From Clostridia bacterium (GTDB lineage: Bacteria > Bacillota > Clostridia > Christensenellales > DTU072), in assembly GCA_028703745.1 (NCBI GenBank), contig JAQVME010000001.1, positions 13,500 to 28,304 of the forward strand: DNA of 14,805 nt, in the 5' to 3' direction. Below the pieces are notes generated by a model. It saw nothing but the letters and a program-made list of their open reading frames with translations, was not told where the DNA came from and ran no database searches. This document shows, piece after piece, positions 1 through 6,335 of the stretch; positions within the stretch are counted from its first letter, which is position 1, and each line of letters opens with the position of its first letter. Both the position numbers and the translations under genes were made by a program.

Positions 1-127
1 GTAGATTGCGCCCTTTCAAGTACGAGGGCGAGGGCGTGTACCTTGATGTACATAACCGATGCCCAACACGCAGAAAGGGCGCAAGATGCGCCCTTATCCT
101 CGGTTTTGGTGGAGGTGCGGGGATTTG
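1..127. repeat. Direct repeat copy 1, carrying a duplicate of the tmRNA 3' end
   Basis: This block is identical, base for base, to 305-431. It may continue to the left of the window. Its last 21 bases (107-127) duplicate the 3' end of the tmRNA gene on the minus strand, from the T-loop to CCA; the sequence then diverges, so no second full tmRNA is present. Inside the unit, TTGCGCCCTTTC (6-17) is perfectly inverted as GAAAGGGCGCAA (73-84). The second arm can instead pair with TGCGCCCTT (87-95) across a 3-base loop. A weaker inner pair is GCGTGT (34-39) with ACACGC (66-71). No credible protein is encoded. Confidence 0.95.
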
Positions 128-294
128 CTCCGCTCGAATACCTTTTACTTTCTTGTAAATTACTTTTCCAACACCCGTCTCATTCCTATTTTTCGTTATT
201 CTTCGCTTTCACGCCGGGGCAGGACGACAGTCCACCGGACTGTCGTCTTCTCTGCCCGTTCAAATCCCCGCTTTTAAGGCTACAGAAAACCGAG
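99..294. repeat. Nested inverted-repeat element next to tmRNA (MITE-like architecture)
   Basis: The two ends are imperfect inverted copies of each other. CTCGGTTTT (99-107) pairs with AAAACCGAG (286-294), and GCGGGGATTTG (117-127) pairs with CAAATCCCCGC (261-271). The bases between the paired blocks differ in sequence and length (9 against 14). The right inner block extends to GTTCAAATCCCCGC (258-271), which is the T-arm sequence of the tmRNA in opposite orientation. A strong hairpin occupies the centre (217-257). The left arm belongs to direct-repeat copy 1. There is no transposase and no convincing reading frame. It could be a small non-autonomous repeat, a remnant of an element integrated at the tmRNA end, or a structured RNA. 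The symmetry is seen; the origin is inference. Confidence 0.6.
217..257. repeat. Long perfect hairpin at the centre of the inverted-repeat element
   Basis: GACGACAGTCC (223-233) pairs perfectly with GGACTGTCGTC (237-247) across the 3-base loop ACC. The stem continues with GGGCAG (217-222) and CTGCCC (252-257) after a 4-base bulge (TTCT, 248-251). No T-run follows on either strand, so it is not a standard intrinsic terminator. Confidence 0.85.
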
Positions 295-304
295 AAGAAG
301 GGTT

Positions 305-431
305 GTAGATTGCGCCCTTTCAAGTACGAGGGCGAGGGCGTGTACCTTGATGTACATAACCGATGCCCAACACGCAGAAAGGGCGCAAGATGCGCCCTTA
401 TCCTCGGTTTTGGTGGAGGTGCGGGGATTTG
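305..431. repeat. Direct repeat copy 2, overlapping the 3' end of the tmRNA gene
   Basis: This is the second identical copy of the 127-base unit, offset by 304 bases from copy 1. Here the final 21 bases (411-431) are the genuine 3' end of the intact tmRNA gene, and the other 106 bases lie directly downstream of it in the direction of transcription. Unit plus linker is 304 bp, so this could be a tandem array running off the left edge, or an attL/attR-like pair. Confidence 0.95.
379..399 (-). terminator. Hairpin just after tmRNA; weak candidate terminator
   Basis: AAGGGCGCA (379-387) pairs with TGCGCCCTT (391-399) over a 3-base loop, 12 bases beyond the CCA end of tmRNA. In the minus-strand transcript the stem is followed by only a short U-run (UUUC), so termination may be incomplete. 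The same arm can also pair with 310-321, which gives mutually exclusive folds. Confidence 0.4.
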
Positions 432-755
432 AACCCCGGTCCTTATGATATCTGAAATGACCTTCTACATACTTAGCGTGTTGTTAATTGTCGTCTCCGA
501 AAGGTCAACAAGCAAACCTTTCTTCAACCAAGCCTTTATTCATTGTTGCTTTGCAAGACTACTCAAGCACAACGTACCCTACTTACGACGCCCTGCTTCC
601 ACCCGTAGGACTATGGAGAGGACGACAGCCTTAAGCGGCTGCGAGTTCTAAACTTCTGTTATCAGCGTTTAAATTTAATTTTCCGTTTTTACGAAGACGA
701 GCCTTCGGTATGCTTATCATCCCCTATCCTCACAAGTCGAATCCAAAACACCCCC
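411..755 (-). ncRNA. ssrA: tmRNA (transfer-messenger RNA)
   Basis: tmRNA rescues ribosomes stalled on damaged mRNA: charged with alanine, it enters the empty A site, adds a degradation tag to the nascent protein and supplies a stop codon. The tRNA-like ends are clear. The 5' end GGGGGUG (755 to 749) pairs with CACCUCC near the 3' end, followed by A and an encoded CCA (413 to 411). The 3' end carries a T-arm GGACCGGGGUUCAAAUCCCC, and the conserved GGAUUCGAC motif follows the 5' stem. The tag frame lies at 631-666, with its stop in the loop of a CAGCC/GGCUG stem. The length of 345 nt is normal for a one-piece tmRNA. A consensus promoter lies just upstream, and the 3' end is duplicated at 107-127. 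I am sure of the identity. Confidence 0.97.
631..666 (-). other. tmRNA proteolysis-tag reading frame (ADNRSLELAAA-stop)
   Basis: Reading the minus strand from GCU at 666-664 gives ADNRSLELAAA and then UAA (633-631). The start with Ala, the acidic/Asn-rich beginning and the small hydrophobic ending LAAA fit tmRNA tags, whose C-terminal residues are read by ClpXP-type proteases. The stop codon sits in the loop of a short stem made of CAGCC and GGCUG, as is usual for tmRNA. The resume codon was chosen by frame and composition; starting one codon earlier would add Asn. Confidence 0.8.
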
Positions 756-774
756 ATTCGATAGCAGGAACTAA

Positions 775-803
775 ATTATATGCTATGTCTTTATTTTTGT
801 CAA
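775..803 (-). promoter_or_regulatory. Consensus sigma-A promoter for tmRNA
   Basis: On the minus strand, TTGACA (803 to 798) is followed by exactly 17 bases and TATAAT (780 to 775), both perfect consensus. Transcription should begin near 768, leaving a leader of roughly a dozen bases to be removed by RNase P before the mature 5' end at 755. This fits a constitutively abundant RNA. Confidence 0.93.
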
Positions 804-849
804 CTTACTAACAAATATAAGCCTTTTTTCCCAATAAACTTTTGTCTTC

Positions 850-2283
850 TTACTTTTCCAGCAGCCTCAAGCTGAACTCTAGCCGTCTTAGGCTCTCCTC
901 CTTGCCCAGCAGCTCGGCTATCTCTACGGCTCCGCCCGGCGTCGAAGCCTTGCCGGTGATAGCCAGTCTGACGCAAAAAAGCATTTGTCCTTTTTTTATA
1001 CCCAGACCCTCGCTTTCTGCCGTAAGCGCCGCCATAACCTGCTCTTCCGTAAACTCGATGTCCTTCAGGCATCTTAGCGCACCTTGAACGGCGGTTCGGG
1101 CAACCAAAGCGTCGGTTTTCATCTTTTTGTGTTCGTAAAGAGCCAGCTCGTAGGCTTCGAACTCCTCAAGGAAATCCACCATTCCGGGTATGTCTGAAAG
1201 TATCTCCACGCGCTGATGAAGCAGCTTTGAGAGAAGCGCATAATCGTATTTGCCTGCGACCTTTGACCTTTGATAAAAAGGCGTTGCCAGAATGCAAAAT
1301 TCCTCCGTGGTTTTTTCGCGTAAATATAACGCGTTGAGCCAACGCATTTTTTGCTCGTCGAAGATGCTGGACGATTTTGACACGCCTTCGACACCGAACA
1401 TATCGATAAGCTCTGCCATTGACAGCTTCTCTTCGTTACCCTTCGGCGACCAGCCAAGCAGCGCAATATAGTTTACTATCGCCTCTGGCAGATAGCCTTT
1501 GTTAAGAAAATCCTCAAAGTTTGCGTCGCCGTACCTCTTGCTCAGCTTTCTTTGCGCATCCTTCATAATCGGAGGCAGGTGCATATATTGCGGACGCTGC
1601 CAGCCGAAGCTGTCGTAAATAAGGTTATACTTCGGTGTGCTCGAAAGGTACTCCGTGCCGCGCATGACGTGGGTAATACCCATAAGGTGGTCGTCCACCA
1701 CGTTGGCAAAGTTGTAGGTGGGCATGCCGTCGCTCTTCAGCAGAACGTTGTCTTCCAGTTCCGAACAGGGCACGCTGATTTTGCCGAATACCATATCGAC
1801 ATAAGAGCTTTCGCCCTCCGTCGGCATATTCTGACGTATGACATAAGGTACGCCCGAAGCCAGTTTGGCGGCAATTTCTTCCTTTGACAGGCGCAAGCAA
1901 TGCTTGTCATATCTTTTTATGCCGTTTGCGTCGCACAGCGTGTCAAGCCGCTCCTTTGCGCAAAAGCAATAATACGCTCCGCCCCGTTGCACTAGCTCCT
2001 CTGCATAGCGCATATAAATGTCCTTGCGCAGGCTCTGAATGTAAGGACCAACGCCGCCATCCTTGAAAGGGCCTTCGTCTATGTCTATGCCGGCCTTTGA
2101 TAGAGTGTTATAAATGGTGTCTATAGCACCCTCGACATACCTCTCCGTATCGGTGTCCTCTATCCTGAGAAGAAAATCTCCGTTATGCCTTCGGGCAAAT
2201 AAATAGGCGTACAGCGCCGTACGCAGATTGCCGATATGCATAAAGCCCGTAGGACTGGGCGCAAACCTTGTTCTTACCTTCAT
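850..2283 (-). CDS. gltX: Glutamyl-tRNA synthetase (class I)
   Basis: A cytoplasmic enzyme that charges tRNA(Glu) with glutamate using ATP; in bacteria lacking GlnRS it also mischarges tRNA(Gln) for the amidotransferase route. The 477-residue product begins MKVRTRFAPSPTGFMHIGN, with the class I HIGH-type motif at residues 16-19 and the KMSKS-type loop KLSKR at 246-250. Cys106, Cys108 and Cys129 match the zinc-knuckle region of the stem-contact fold. The NRRTALYAYLFARR-like stretch after HIGN, the LRIEDTD motif (39-45) and the helical anticodon-binding C-terminus are all in place, and the length is normal. The start is well supported by GGAGGA five bases or so upstream (2287-2292). It lies 94 bp upstream of tmRNA on the same strand, but tmRNA has its own promoter. 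Whether it is discriminating or non-discriminating cannot be told here. Confidence 0.97.
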   Translation of the reverse strand: MKVRTRFAPSPTGFMHIGNLRTALYAYLFARRHNGDFLLRIEDTDTERYVEGAIDTIYNTLSKAGIDIDEGPFKDGGVGPYIQSLRKDIYMRYAEELVQRGGAYYCFCAKERLDTLCDANGIKRYDKHCLRLSKEEIAAKLASGVPYVIRQNMPTEGESSYVDMVFGKISVPCSELEDNVLLKSDGMPTYNFANVVDDHLMGITHVMRGTEYLSSTPKYNLIYDSFGWQRPQYMHLPPIMKDAQRKLSKRYGDANFEDFLNKGYLPEAIVNYIALLGWSPKGNEEKLSMAELIDMFGVEGVSKSSSIFDEQKMRWLNALYLREKTTEEFCILATPFYQRSKVAGKYDYALLSKLLHQRVEILSDIPGMVDFLEEFEAYELALYEHKKMKTDALVARTAVQGALRCLKDIEFTEEQVMAALTAESEGLGIKKGQMLFCVRLAITGKASTPGGAVEIAELLGKEESLRRLEFSLRLLEK

Positions 2284-2352
2284 TTTTCCTCCATTTTAAG
2301 CAAAAACCCCATAAACAATATGAAGTTTTTATATATAAATGTATGTAATAGT

Positions 2353-2382
2353 TTAGCACATTTTCTCCCGCTAGTGTATAAT
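2353..2382 (+). promoter_or_regulatory. Probable sigma-A promoter for pepV
   Basis: A perfect -10 TATAAT (2377-2382) is preceded, after 18 bases, by a partial -35 TTAGCA (2353-2358). It lies in the gltX-pepV divergent gap, with transcription expected to start about 30 bases before the pepV ATG. The gltX promoter must lie in the same gap, but I cannot pick one with confidence. Confidence 0.55.
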
Positions 2383-2417
2383 ATTTAGTAAGAAAGTTCA
2401 AAATTCACGGAGGCGCA

Positions 2418-3722
2418 ATGAACTATTGTATGAAAGATGCCATTCTCTGGCTTCAGGAACTTTTACGCATAAAAAGTGTTGAGGACGCACCTTCTCCGGG
2501 TTGCCCGTTCGGCCTGGGTGTCGCCGACAGCTTAGATTATTCCCTGAATTTGATGCAAAAATTCGGCTTCAAAACAAAAAACCTTGACGGCTATTGCGGC
2601 ATAGCCGATATTGGCGTAGGAGATATGTTTGGTATCCTCGTTCACCTTGATGTGGTACCCGAAGGCTGCGGCTGGAGTCATCCGCCTTACGGCGCGGAGA
2701 TACACGGAAACAACCTCTACGCTCGCGGCGCTACGGACGACAAAGGTCCTTTCGTAGCTGCGCTTTACGCTGTTGTAATGCTGCTGCAAGAGGGTTATAC
2801 CCCCGCAAAAAAGCTGCGCTTCATTCTGGGTTGCGACGAGGAAAGCGGCTGGAAATGTATCGAGCATTATAACAAGGTAGAACAAATGCCGGATATAGGC
2901 ATTTCACCTGACGCAGACTTTCCGGTAATAAATTGCGAAAAAGGCATTGTATATCATTATCTTTCGTTTCCTCTTCACGAAGGTATAACCGAAATTTACG
3001 GCGGAGAACGCGGCAATATGGTGCCGGATTCTGCCTTCTGCCGCTTGAAATATTCGGACAAAGTCTTCAATGCCGCCCCTAAAGCTGGCGTAACTGCCGA
3101 AAGAATCGACGATTGCATGCTACTAAAAGCTTGCGGCGTATCGGCTCACGGCAGCCATCCCGAAAAAGGCGACAACGCGCTTTACAAGCTTTTTTGCGCG
3201 CTTAGCGCAGAATACCCGGTATTTGGACGGCTGTACGACGCTTTTTCCGACGGCAAGGGTGAGAGCATAGGATTGGATTTGAGCGACGAAAAAAGCGGAC
3301 GATTGACGTTAAACCTCGGAACTTGCAAAATTATCGACAGCAACATAGTGTGTGAACTTGATATCCGCCATCCTATCAGTTATAATAAAGAAGAAATAAC
3401 GGCTATTTTACGTAGCGAACTGCCCTGCGGCGTCGAACAAGGGAACTTCCATGATCCGCTATATGTCGATTCGCGCCATCCTTTGGTTCAGACCTTACTA
3501 AAAGCGTACGACGGGGCAACGCAAAGCAAAACGCCTTCCCAGCCCATTTCTATAGGAGGAGGCACTTATGCGAGAGCGCTCAAAACAGGCGTAGCCTTCG
3601 GACCAATGCTGCCGGGAATGGTCTCGACTATGCACGAAAAGGACGAATATATCTCGCTGGAACATTTTGAACTATTGGTAAAAATATATTATAAAGCAAT
3701 AAAGGAACTTTGTTTTTTATGA
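2418..3722 (+). CDS. pepV: M20-family zinc dipeptidase, PepV-like
   Basis: A cytoplasmic two-zinc aminopeptidase-type dipeptidase that splits dipeptides (PepV/Sapep group). The 434-residue protein keeps the family's metal and catalytic signatures: HLDVVP (His76, catalytic Asp78), RGATDDKGP (bridging Asp at 107/108), GCDEES (general base Glu141 and ligand Glu142), SPDADFP (Asp165), and a C-terminal STMHEKDEYI that supplies the last His ligand. The GGGTYAR stretch near the C-terminus is also typical. It is a little shorter than well-known PepV proteins (about 460-470 residues), probably from loops in the lid domain. The start has GGAGG at 2410-2414; an in-frame ATG at 2430 is less well placed. 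Its stop overlaps the next gene's ATG. Substrate preference is not visible; Xaa-His or general dipeptides are both possible. Confidence 0.9.
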   Translation: MNYCMKDAILWLQELLRIKSVEDAPSPGCPFGLGVADSLDYSLNLMQKFGFKTKNLDGYCGIADIGVGDMFGILVHLDVVPEGCGWSHPPYGAEIHGNNLYARGATDDKGPFVAALYAVVMLLQEGYTPAKKLRFILGCDEESGWKCIEHYNKVEQMPDIGISPDADFPVINCEKGIVYHYLSFPLHEGITEIYGGERGNMVPDSAFCRLKYSDKVFNAAPKAGVTAERIDDCMLLKACGVSAHGSHPEKGDNALYKLFCALSAEYPVFGRLYDAFSDGKGESIGLDLSDEKSGRLTLNLGTCKIIDSNIVCELDIRHPISYNKEEITAILRSELPCGVEQGNFHDPLYVDSRHPLVQTLLKAYDGATQSKTPSQPISIGGGTYARALKTGVAFGPMLPGMVSTMHEKDEYISLEHFELLVKIYYKAIKELCFL

Positions 3723-4435
3723 AAGAGCAAGATAGGAATTCTATAGTTGTAGGCGATATAAGCCTGAATTATTACCGCAGAGGAAACGGCAACAAGGCTT
3801 TGATCCTCATCCATGGGAATTCCGAAAACGCCACAGTCTTCGCAGATTATATTGAGACTGTCGACCCGAAATACAAAGCGTACGCCATTGATACGAGAGG
3901 ACACGGGCTAAGCACGGGCGGCAAGGGCAGCTTCTCCATAAAAACCATGGCCATAGACATTATGCGTTTTATCAATCAGAAGCCCTTTGAGACCGTCAGC
4001 ATTGTGGGGTACTCCGACGGCGCCAATATCGCAATGTACCTGGCAAAAATTGCCCCCCGGCTCATAGACAAAATGGTACTTATCAGCGGCAACTTGTACG
4101 CTAAAGCCATCAATCGAACCTTTTATAACAAAGCGTTATTGAAATATAAATTCTTCAAGGTCTTCGAAAAAATCAGCACCAAGGCAAGAATCGCCGCCAA
4201 CCGTATGGAAATAATGCTCAATAACGTCGGCGTTTATCCCGAAGACCTCAGTAGCATAACCATTCCCACACTTGTAATCGACGCCGAAAACGACCTTATT
4301 GATAAGGAGCATACGGCGCTTATCGCGCGCTCTCTTCCCCGCTCCGAGCGCCTCACCATAAAAGACGCCGATCACTACACCATAATAAAGGCTGCCGCGC
4401 TTTTTGACGCCGTAAACAATTTCGTAAACGCTTAA
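3719..4435 (+). CDS. Alpha/beta-hydrolase-fold protein (esterase/lipase-like)
   Basis: A 238-residue soluble alpha/beta hydrolase. The catalytic triad can be assigned: nucleophile Ser99 in GYSDG, Asp192 in AENDLI, His219 in DADHYT. The HGN stretch at 32-34 gives the oxyanion-hole region, and DTRGHGLS (58-65) is the usual strand-loop after the core. No signal peptide is seen, so it should act in the cytoplasm on an unknown ester, thioester or peptide-like substrate. I chose ATG 3719, which overlaps the pepV stop as ATGA and suggests translational coupling; AAAGGA lies at 3701-3706. A TTG at 3710 would add three residues but sits too close to that site. The stop overlaps the cwlD stop in the shared bases TTAA (4432-4435). 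The pairing with pepV hints at peptide or small-molecule catabolism, which is inference only. Confidence 0.87.
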   Translation: MKEQDRNSIVVGDISLNYYRRGNGNKALILIHGNSENATVFADYIETVDPKYKAYAIDTRGHGLSTGGKGSFSIKTMAIDIMRFINQKPFETVSIVGYSDGANIAMYLAKIAPRLIDKMVLISGNLYAKAINRTFYNKALLKYKFFKVFEKISTKARIAANRMEIMLNNVGVYPEDLSSITIPTLVIDAENDLIDKEHTALIARSLPRSERLTIKDADHYTIIKAAALFDAVNNFVNA

Positions 4436-5169
4436 GCCGCCGTTACCTCATTCCCGCTGTTGAACGACGTATTCATACTCAAGTATCCCATTATTCCGCT
4501 TGCTATTAGGTAAGCGATTTTTTTTCTGTAATCTTCTTGTTGGAGTAGCATATCCTCCTCAGGATTTGACATAAAACCACACTCTACGATAGCCGAGGGA
4601 TATTTGTTACATTTCAAGATGTAATAATCACCCTTGAGCGCCGCAAACTCCCGCTGGGCATATTCTTTGTTGAGGGTGTTGAGTCCGGCTTGTACCGCTT
4701 GGGCAAGCGCTTTGGATTTGTCGCTCATTTCTTCAAAAAAGGTCTGCGCGCCGCGCCTTGAGGAATCGGCGGGAAATCTGTTCATATGTATGCTGACAAC
4801 GGCATCGGGCGCAGTGGCGTTTATTATTTCCTTACGCTTTTTCATATCCTCCAGCTTGAAGTTTTTTAAAGCGGCGCCATAAAGGGCGTCATCGTCTTTT
4901 CTGGTCAGAACAACCTTTATGCCGGCTTTCTCCAGCTCCTCTTTGACAAGAAAGGTGACTATCAGATTTAGTTCCTTTTCTTTCATGCCGCTTTTTGTTC
5001 CGATAACGCCGTTGTCTCTGCCGCCGTGCCCGGCGTCCAGCACCACGACGCAGTCCTTTTGCGCGTGCGTCGCCTTGACGATTTTTGCCGTTGTTCCCGC
5101 AGCCAGACCGGCTATCAGAATTATTATAAAGCAAATAATTACCGTTTTCTTTTTTAATACCAATATCAT
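4432..5169 (-). CDS. cwlD: N-acetylmuramoyl-L-alanine amidase, CwlD-like, membrane-anchored
   Basis: An Amidase_3-family zinc enzyme that removes the peptide from muramic acid. CwlD proteins do this during spore-cortex formation, as the first step to muramic lactam. From ATG 5169 the protein has 245 residues: a Lys-rich start, one hydrophobic N-terminal helix (about 10-28), then the catalytic domain outside the membrane. Zinc ligands are His48 (DAGHGG), Glu66 (KELNL) and His128 (SIHMN); the catalytic Glu is 196 (VECGFMSNPEE). The DMKKRKEIIN and GAQTFFEE segments and the length match CwlD better than other amidases, which carry extra wall-binding domains. A TTG at 5187 would add six residues, but GAGGG directly precedes the ATG. 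The gene converges on the hydrolase with overlapping stops and no terminator. The spore role is inferred from family resemblance. Confidence 0.85.
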   Translation of the reverse strand: MILVLKKKTVIICFIIILIAGLAAGTTAKIVKATHAQKDCVVVLDAGHGGRDNGVIGTKSGMKEKELNLIVTFLVKEELEKAGIKVVLTRKDDDALYGAALKNFKLEDMKKRKEIINATAPDAVVSIHMNRFPADSSRRGAQTFFEEMSDKSKALAQAVQAGLNTLNKEYAQREFAALKGDYYILKCNKYPSAIVECGFMSNPEEDMLLQQEDYRKKIAYLIASGIMGYLSMNTSFNSGNEVTAA

Positions 5170-5479
5170 TGTGCCCTCACACAACAATATATTATTGCAG
5201 TAATAAAGGTATCCCTAAAAATTGTTAATGGTAGCTTTTTCGACAAAATATTGTACTCTTCACGGTATAATTTTTTATAAGGTTGAGTTGTCCACAATGT
5301 TATCCACAATGCCGTTTGTTATAATATGCGCTTGTTTTTTGCGCTTTTACTTTATAACTACGGATATTATGACTTATTTTCTGTAATTATTGTAACTTTT
5401 TGCGGCGCACTTGTGGACAACTCAATTTTTTTATACAGGGGAGAGTGGCAAGGCTGAATTGCGGCGTTTAGGCAACCTT
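5170..5479. other. Gene-free 310-bp AT-rich stretch between cwlD and uppP
   Basis: No credible reading frame or tRNA is present. The main content is the DnaA-box-like cluster at 5283-5425. The cwlD promoter should lie in the left part (5170-5280), but I cannot identify convincing -35 and -10 elements. No intrinsic terminator follows uppP at its 3' end (around 5440-5480). Confidence 0.8.
5283..5425. promoter_or_regulatory. Cluster of three DnaA-box-like 9-mers in a 15-bp inverted repeat
   Basis: TTGTCCACA (5288-5296) and TTATCCACA (5300-5308) sit in tandem, 3 bp apart, on the plus strand. TGTGGACAA (5412-5420) is the same box on the minus strand. The outer pair lies in a perfect inverted repeat, TTGAGTTGTCCACAA (5283-5297) and TTGTGGACAACTCAA (5411-5425). 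TTATCCACA is the classical DnaA-box consensus, and TTGTCCACA is the form used in actinobacteria. The roughly 100 bases between are AT-rich, as in unwinding elements. It may be an origin-like, DnaA-titrating or DnaA-regulated site; there is no dnaA or dnaN gene in view. Confidence 0.6.
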
Positions 5480-6232
5480 TTATAATACATATACTATGAC
5501 AAAAGAAGCTATGGCAAGCAGTAGCGTATAAATCGAGAATGGTAACAGGCTTTTATTTTTCAACATCGATAGAAAAAGTTTTATGGCGAACAGACCGCTC
5601 GCAAAGGCAATGACCATGGCAAGCGCCAGCGGCAATACCTCTACGCCGCCAAAGCCGCCGCTGAAAGTCAGAATTTCCACAAGGGCGCTACCGAGTATGA
5701 TGGGTATACTTAACAAAAAGGTGAAGTCTCCGGCTTTTTCTCGGTCAATACCCAGCATCAGCATAACCGAAATTGTCGAGCCGCTTCTCGATATGCCGCC
5801 TATCGTTGCAATGCCCTGCGCAAGTCCGGTAATAAATGCCGACATTCCGTCCATTTCCTTTGCCGCCCGCCATTTAAGCGTGGATAGATAAAGAAGCACC
5901 GATGTCACAAAAAATCCGAAGGGCAGCAGCAATAGCCCGGCTTCATCTACGAACAGCCTTACGACAAAGGCGAGAGCTGCTGTAGGAACAGTGGCTATTA
6001 AAATATAAAGCACATCTTTATCCAAAGGATGGCGTATATAATACCACAGCTTTTTACGGAAGATTATGCATACCGAAAGCAGCGTGGCAAGGTGTAGCAT
6101 AAGATTGAATAACAGAGAGCTTTCCCCTATCCCCAGCTCCTCAAGCAGCATCAAGTGTCCGCTGGAGCTTACGGGCAAAAATTCAGTAAGTCCTTGGCAC
6201 AGTCCGAGTATGACGGCTTCTATATATTTCAT
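5480..6232 (-). CDS. uppP: Undecaprenyl-diphosphatase (BacA/UppP family)
   Basis: An integral membrane phosphatase that converts undecaprenyl diphosphate to the monophosphate, recycling the lipid carrier used for peptidoglycan and other wall polymers; the family gives bacitracin resistance when overproduced. The 250-residue protein has the two family signatures: GLTEFLPVSSSGHL (14-27, with Glu17 and His26) and GGISRSGSTI (145-154, with the essential Arg149). Several hydrophobic helices cover most of the rest, as expected for the BacA fold. Length is slightly short but within the family's range. The start has a G-rich site (GGGGGGAG) a few bases upstream. It diverges from ychF across 103 bp. 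The neighbouring cwlD also acts on the wall but is separated by 310 bp, so co-transcription is uncertain. Confidence 0.96.
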   Translation of the reverse strand: MKYIEAVILGLCQGLTEFLPVSSSGHLMLLEELGIGESSLLFNLMLHLATLLSVCIIFRKKLWYYIRHPLDKDVLYILIATVPTAALAFVVRLFVDEAGLLLLPFGFFVTSVLLYLSTLKWRAAKEMDGMSAFITGLAQGIATIGGISRSGSTISVMLMLGIDREKAGDFTFLLSIPIILGSALVEILTFSGGFGGVEVLPLALAMVIAFASGLFAIKLFLSMLKNKSLLPFSIYTLLLAIASFVIVYVL

Positions 6233-6245
6233 GTCTCCCCCCCGC

Positions 6246-6274
6246 TTTACATTATATTTATATTGCTGTATAAT
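6246..6274 (+). promoter_or_regulatory. Sigma-A promoter for ychF
   Basis: TTTACA (6246-6251), 17 bases, then TATAAT (6269-6274). Transcription should begin near 6281, giving a leader of about 55 bases before the ATG at 6336. A minus-strand TATAAT at 6256 to 6251 overlaps this -35 and could serve uppP, but would leave almost no leader before the uppP ribosome site. Confidence 0.8.
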
Positions 6275-6335
6275 ATTAAGACTATTATGGACTATGCGGA
6301 TTATACTGATAATCCTATTTTATAAGGAGAATACT

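Noticed and set aside
107..127. A second tmRNA or a tRNA gene
   Set aside because: Only the last 21 bases match; no matching 5' acceptor strand or other arms follow.
43..432. A 129-codon open frame on the plus strand across the repeats and the tmRNA 3' end
   Set aside because: It spans repeat units and an RNA gene, has no ribosome site and looks like no protein; stops are simply rare in this GC-rich repeat.
445..651. A 68-codon open frame opposite the tmRNA
   Set aside because: It lies wholly inside the tmRNA gene in antisense, and its sequence is explained by the RNA structure.
2284..2417. Possible T-box or other leader in front of gltX
   Set aside because: The leader is short, with no specifier stem, no conserved T-box sequence and no terminator.
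6066..6335. Extended N-terminus for YchF
   Set aside because: The frame is open, but this part is antisense to uppP; the ATG at 6336 has AAGGAG and gives the exact family N-terminus.
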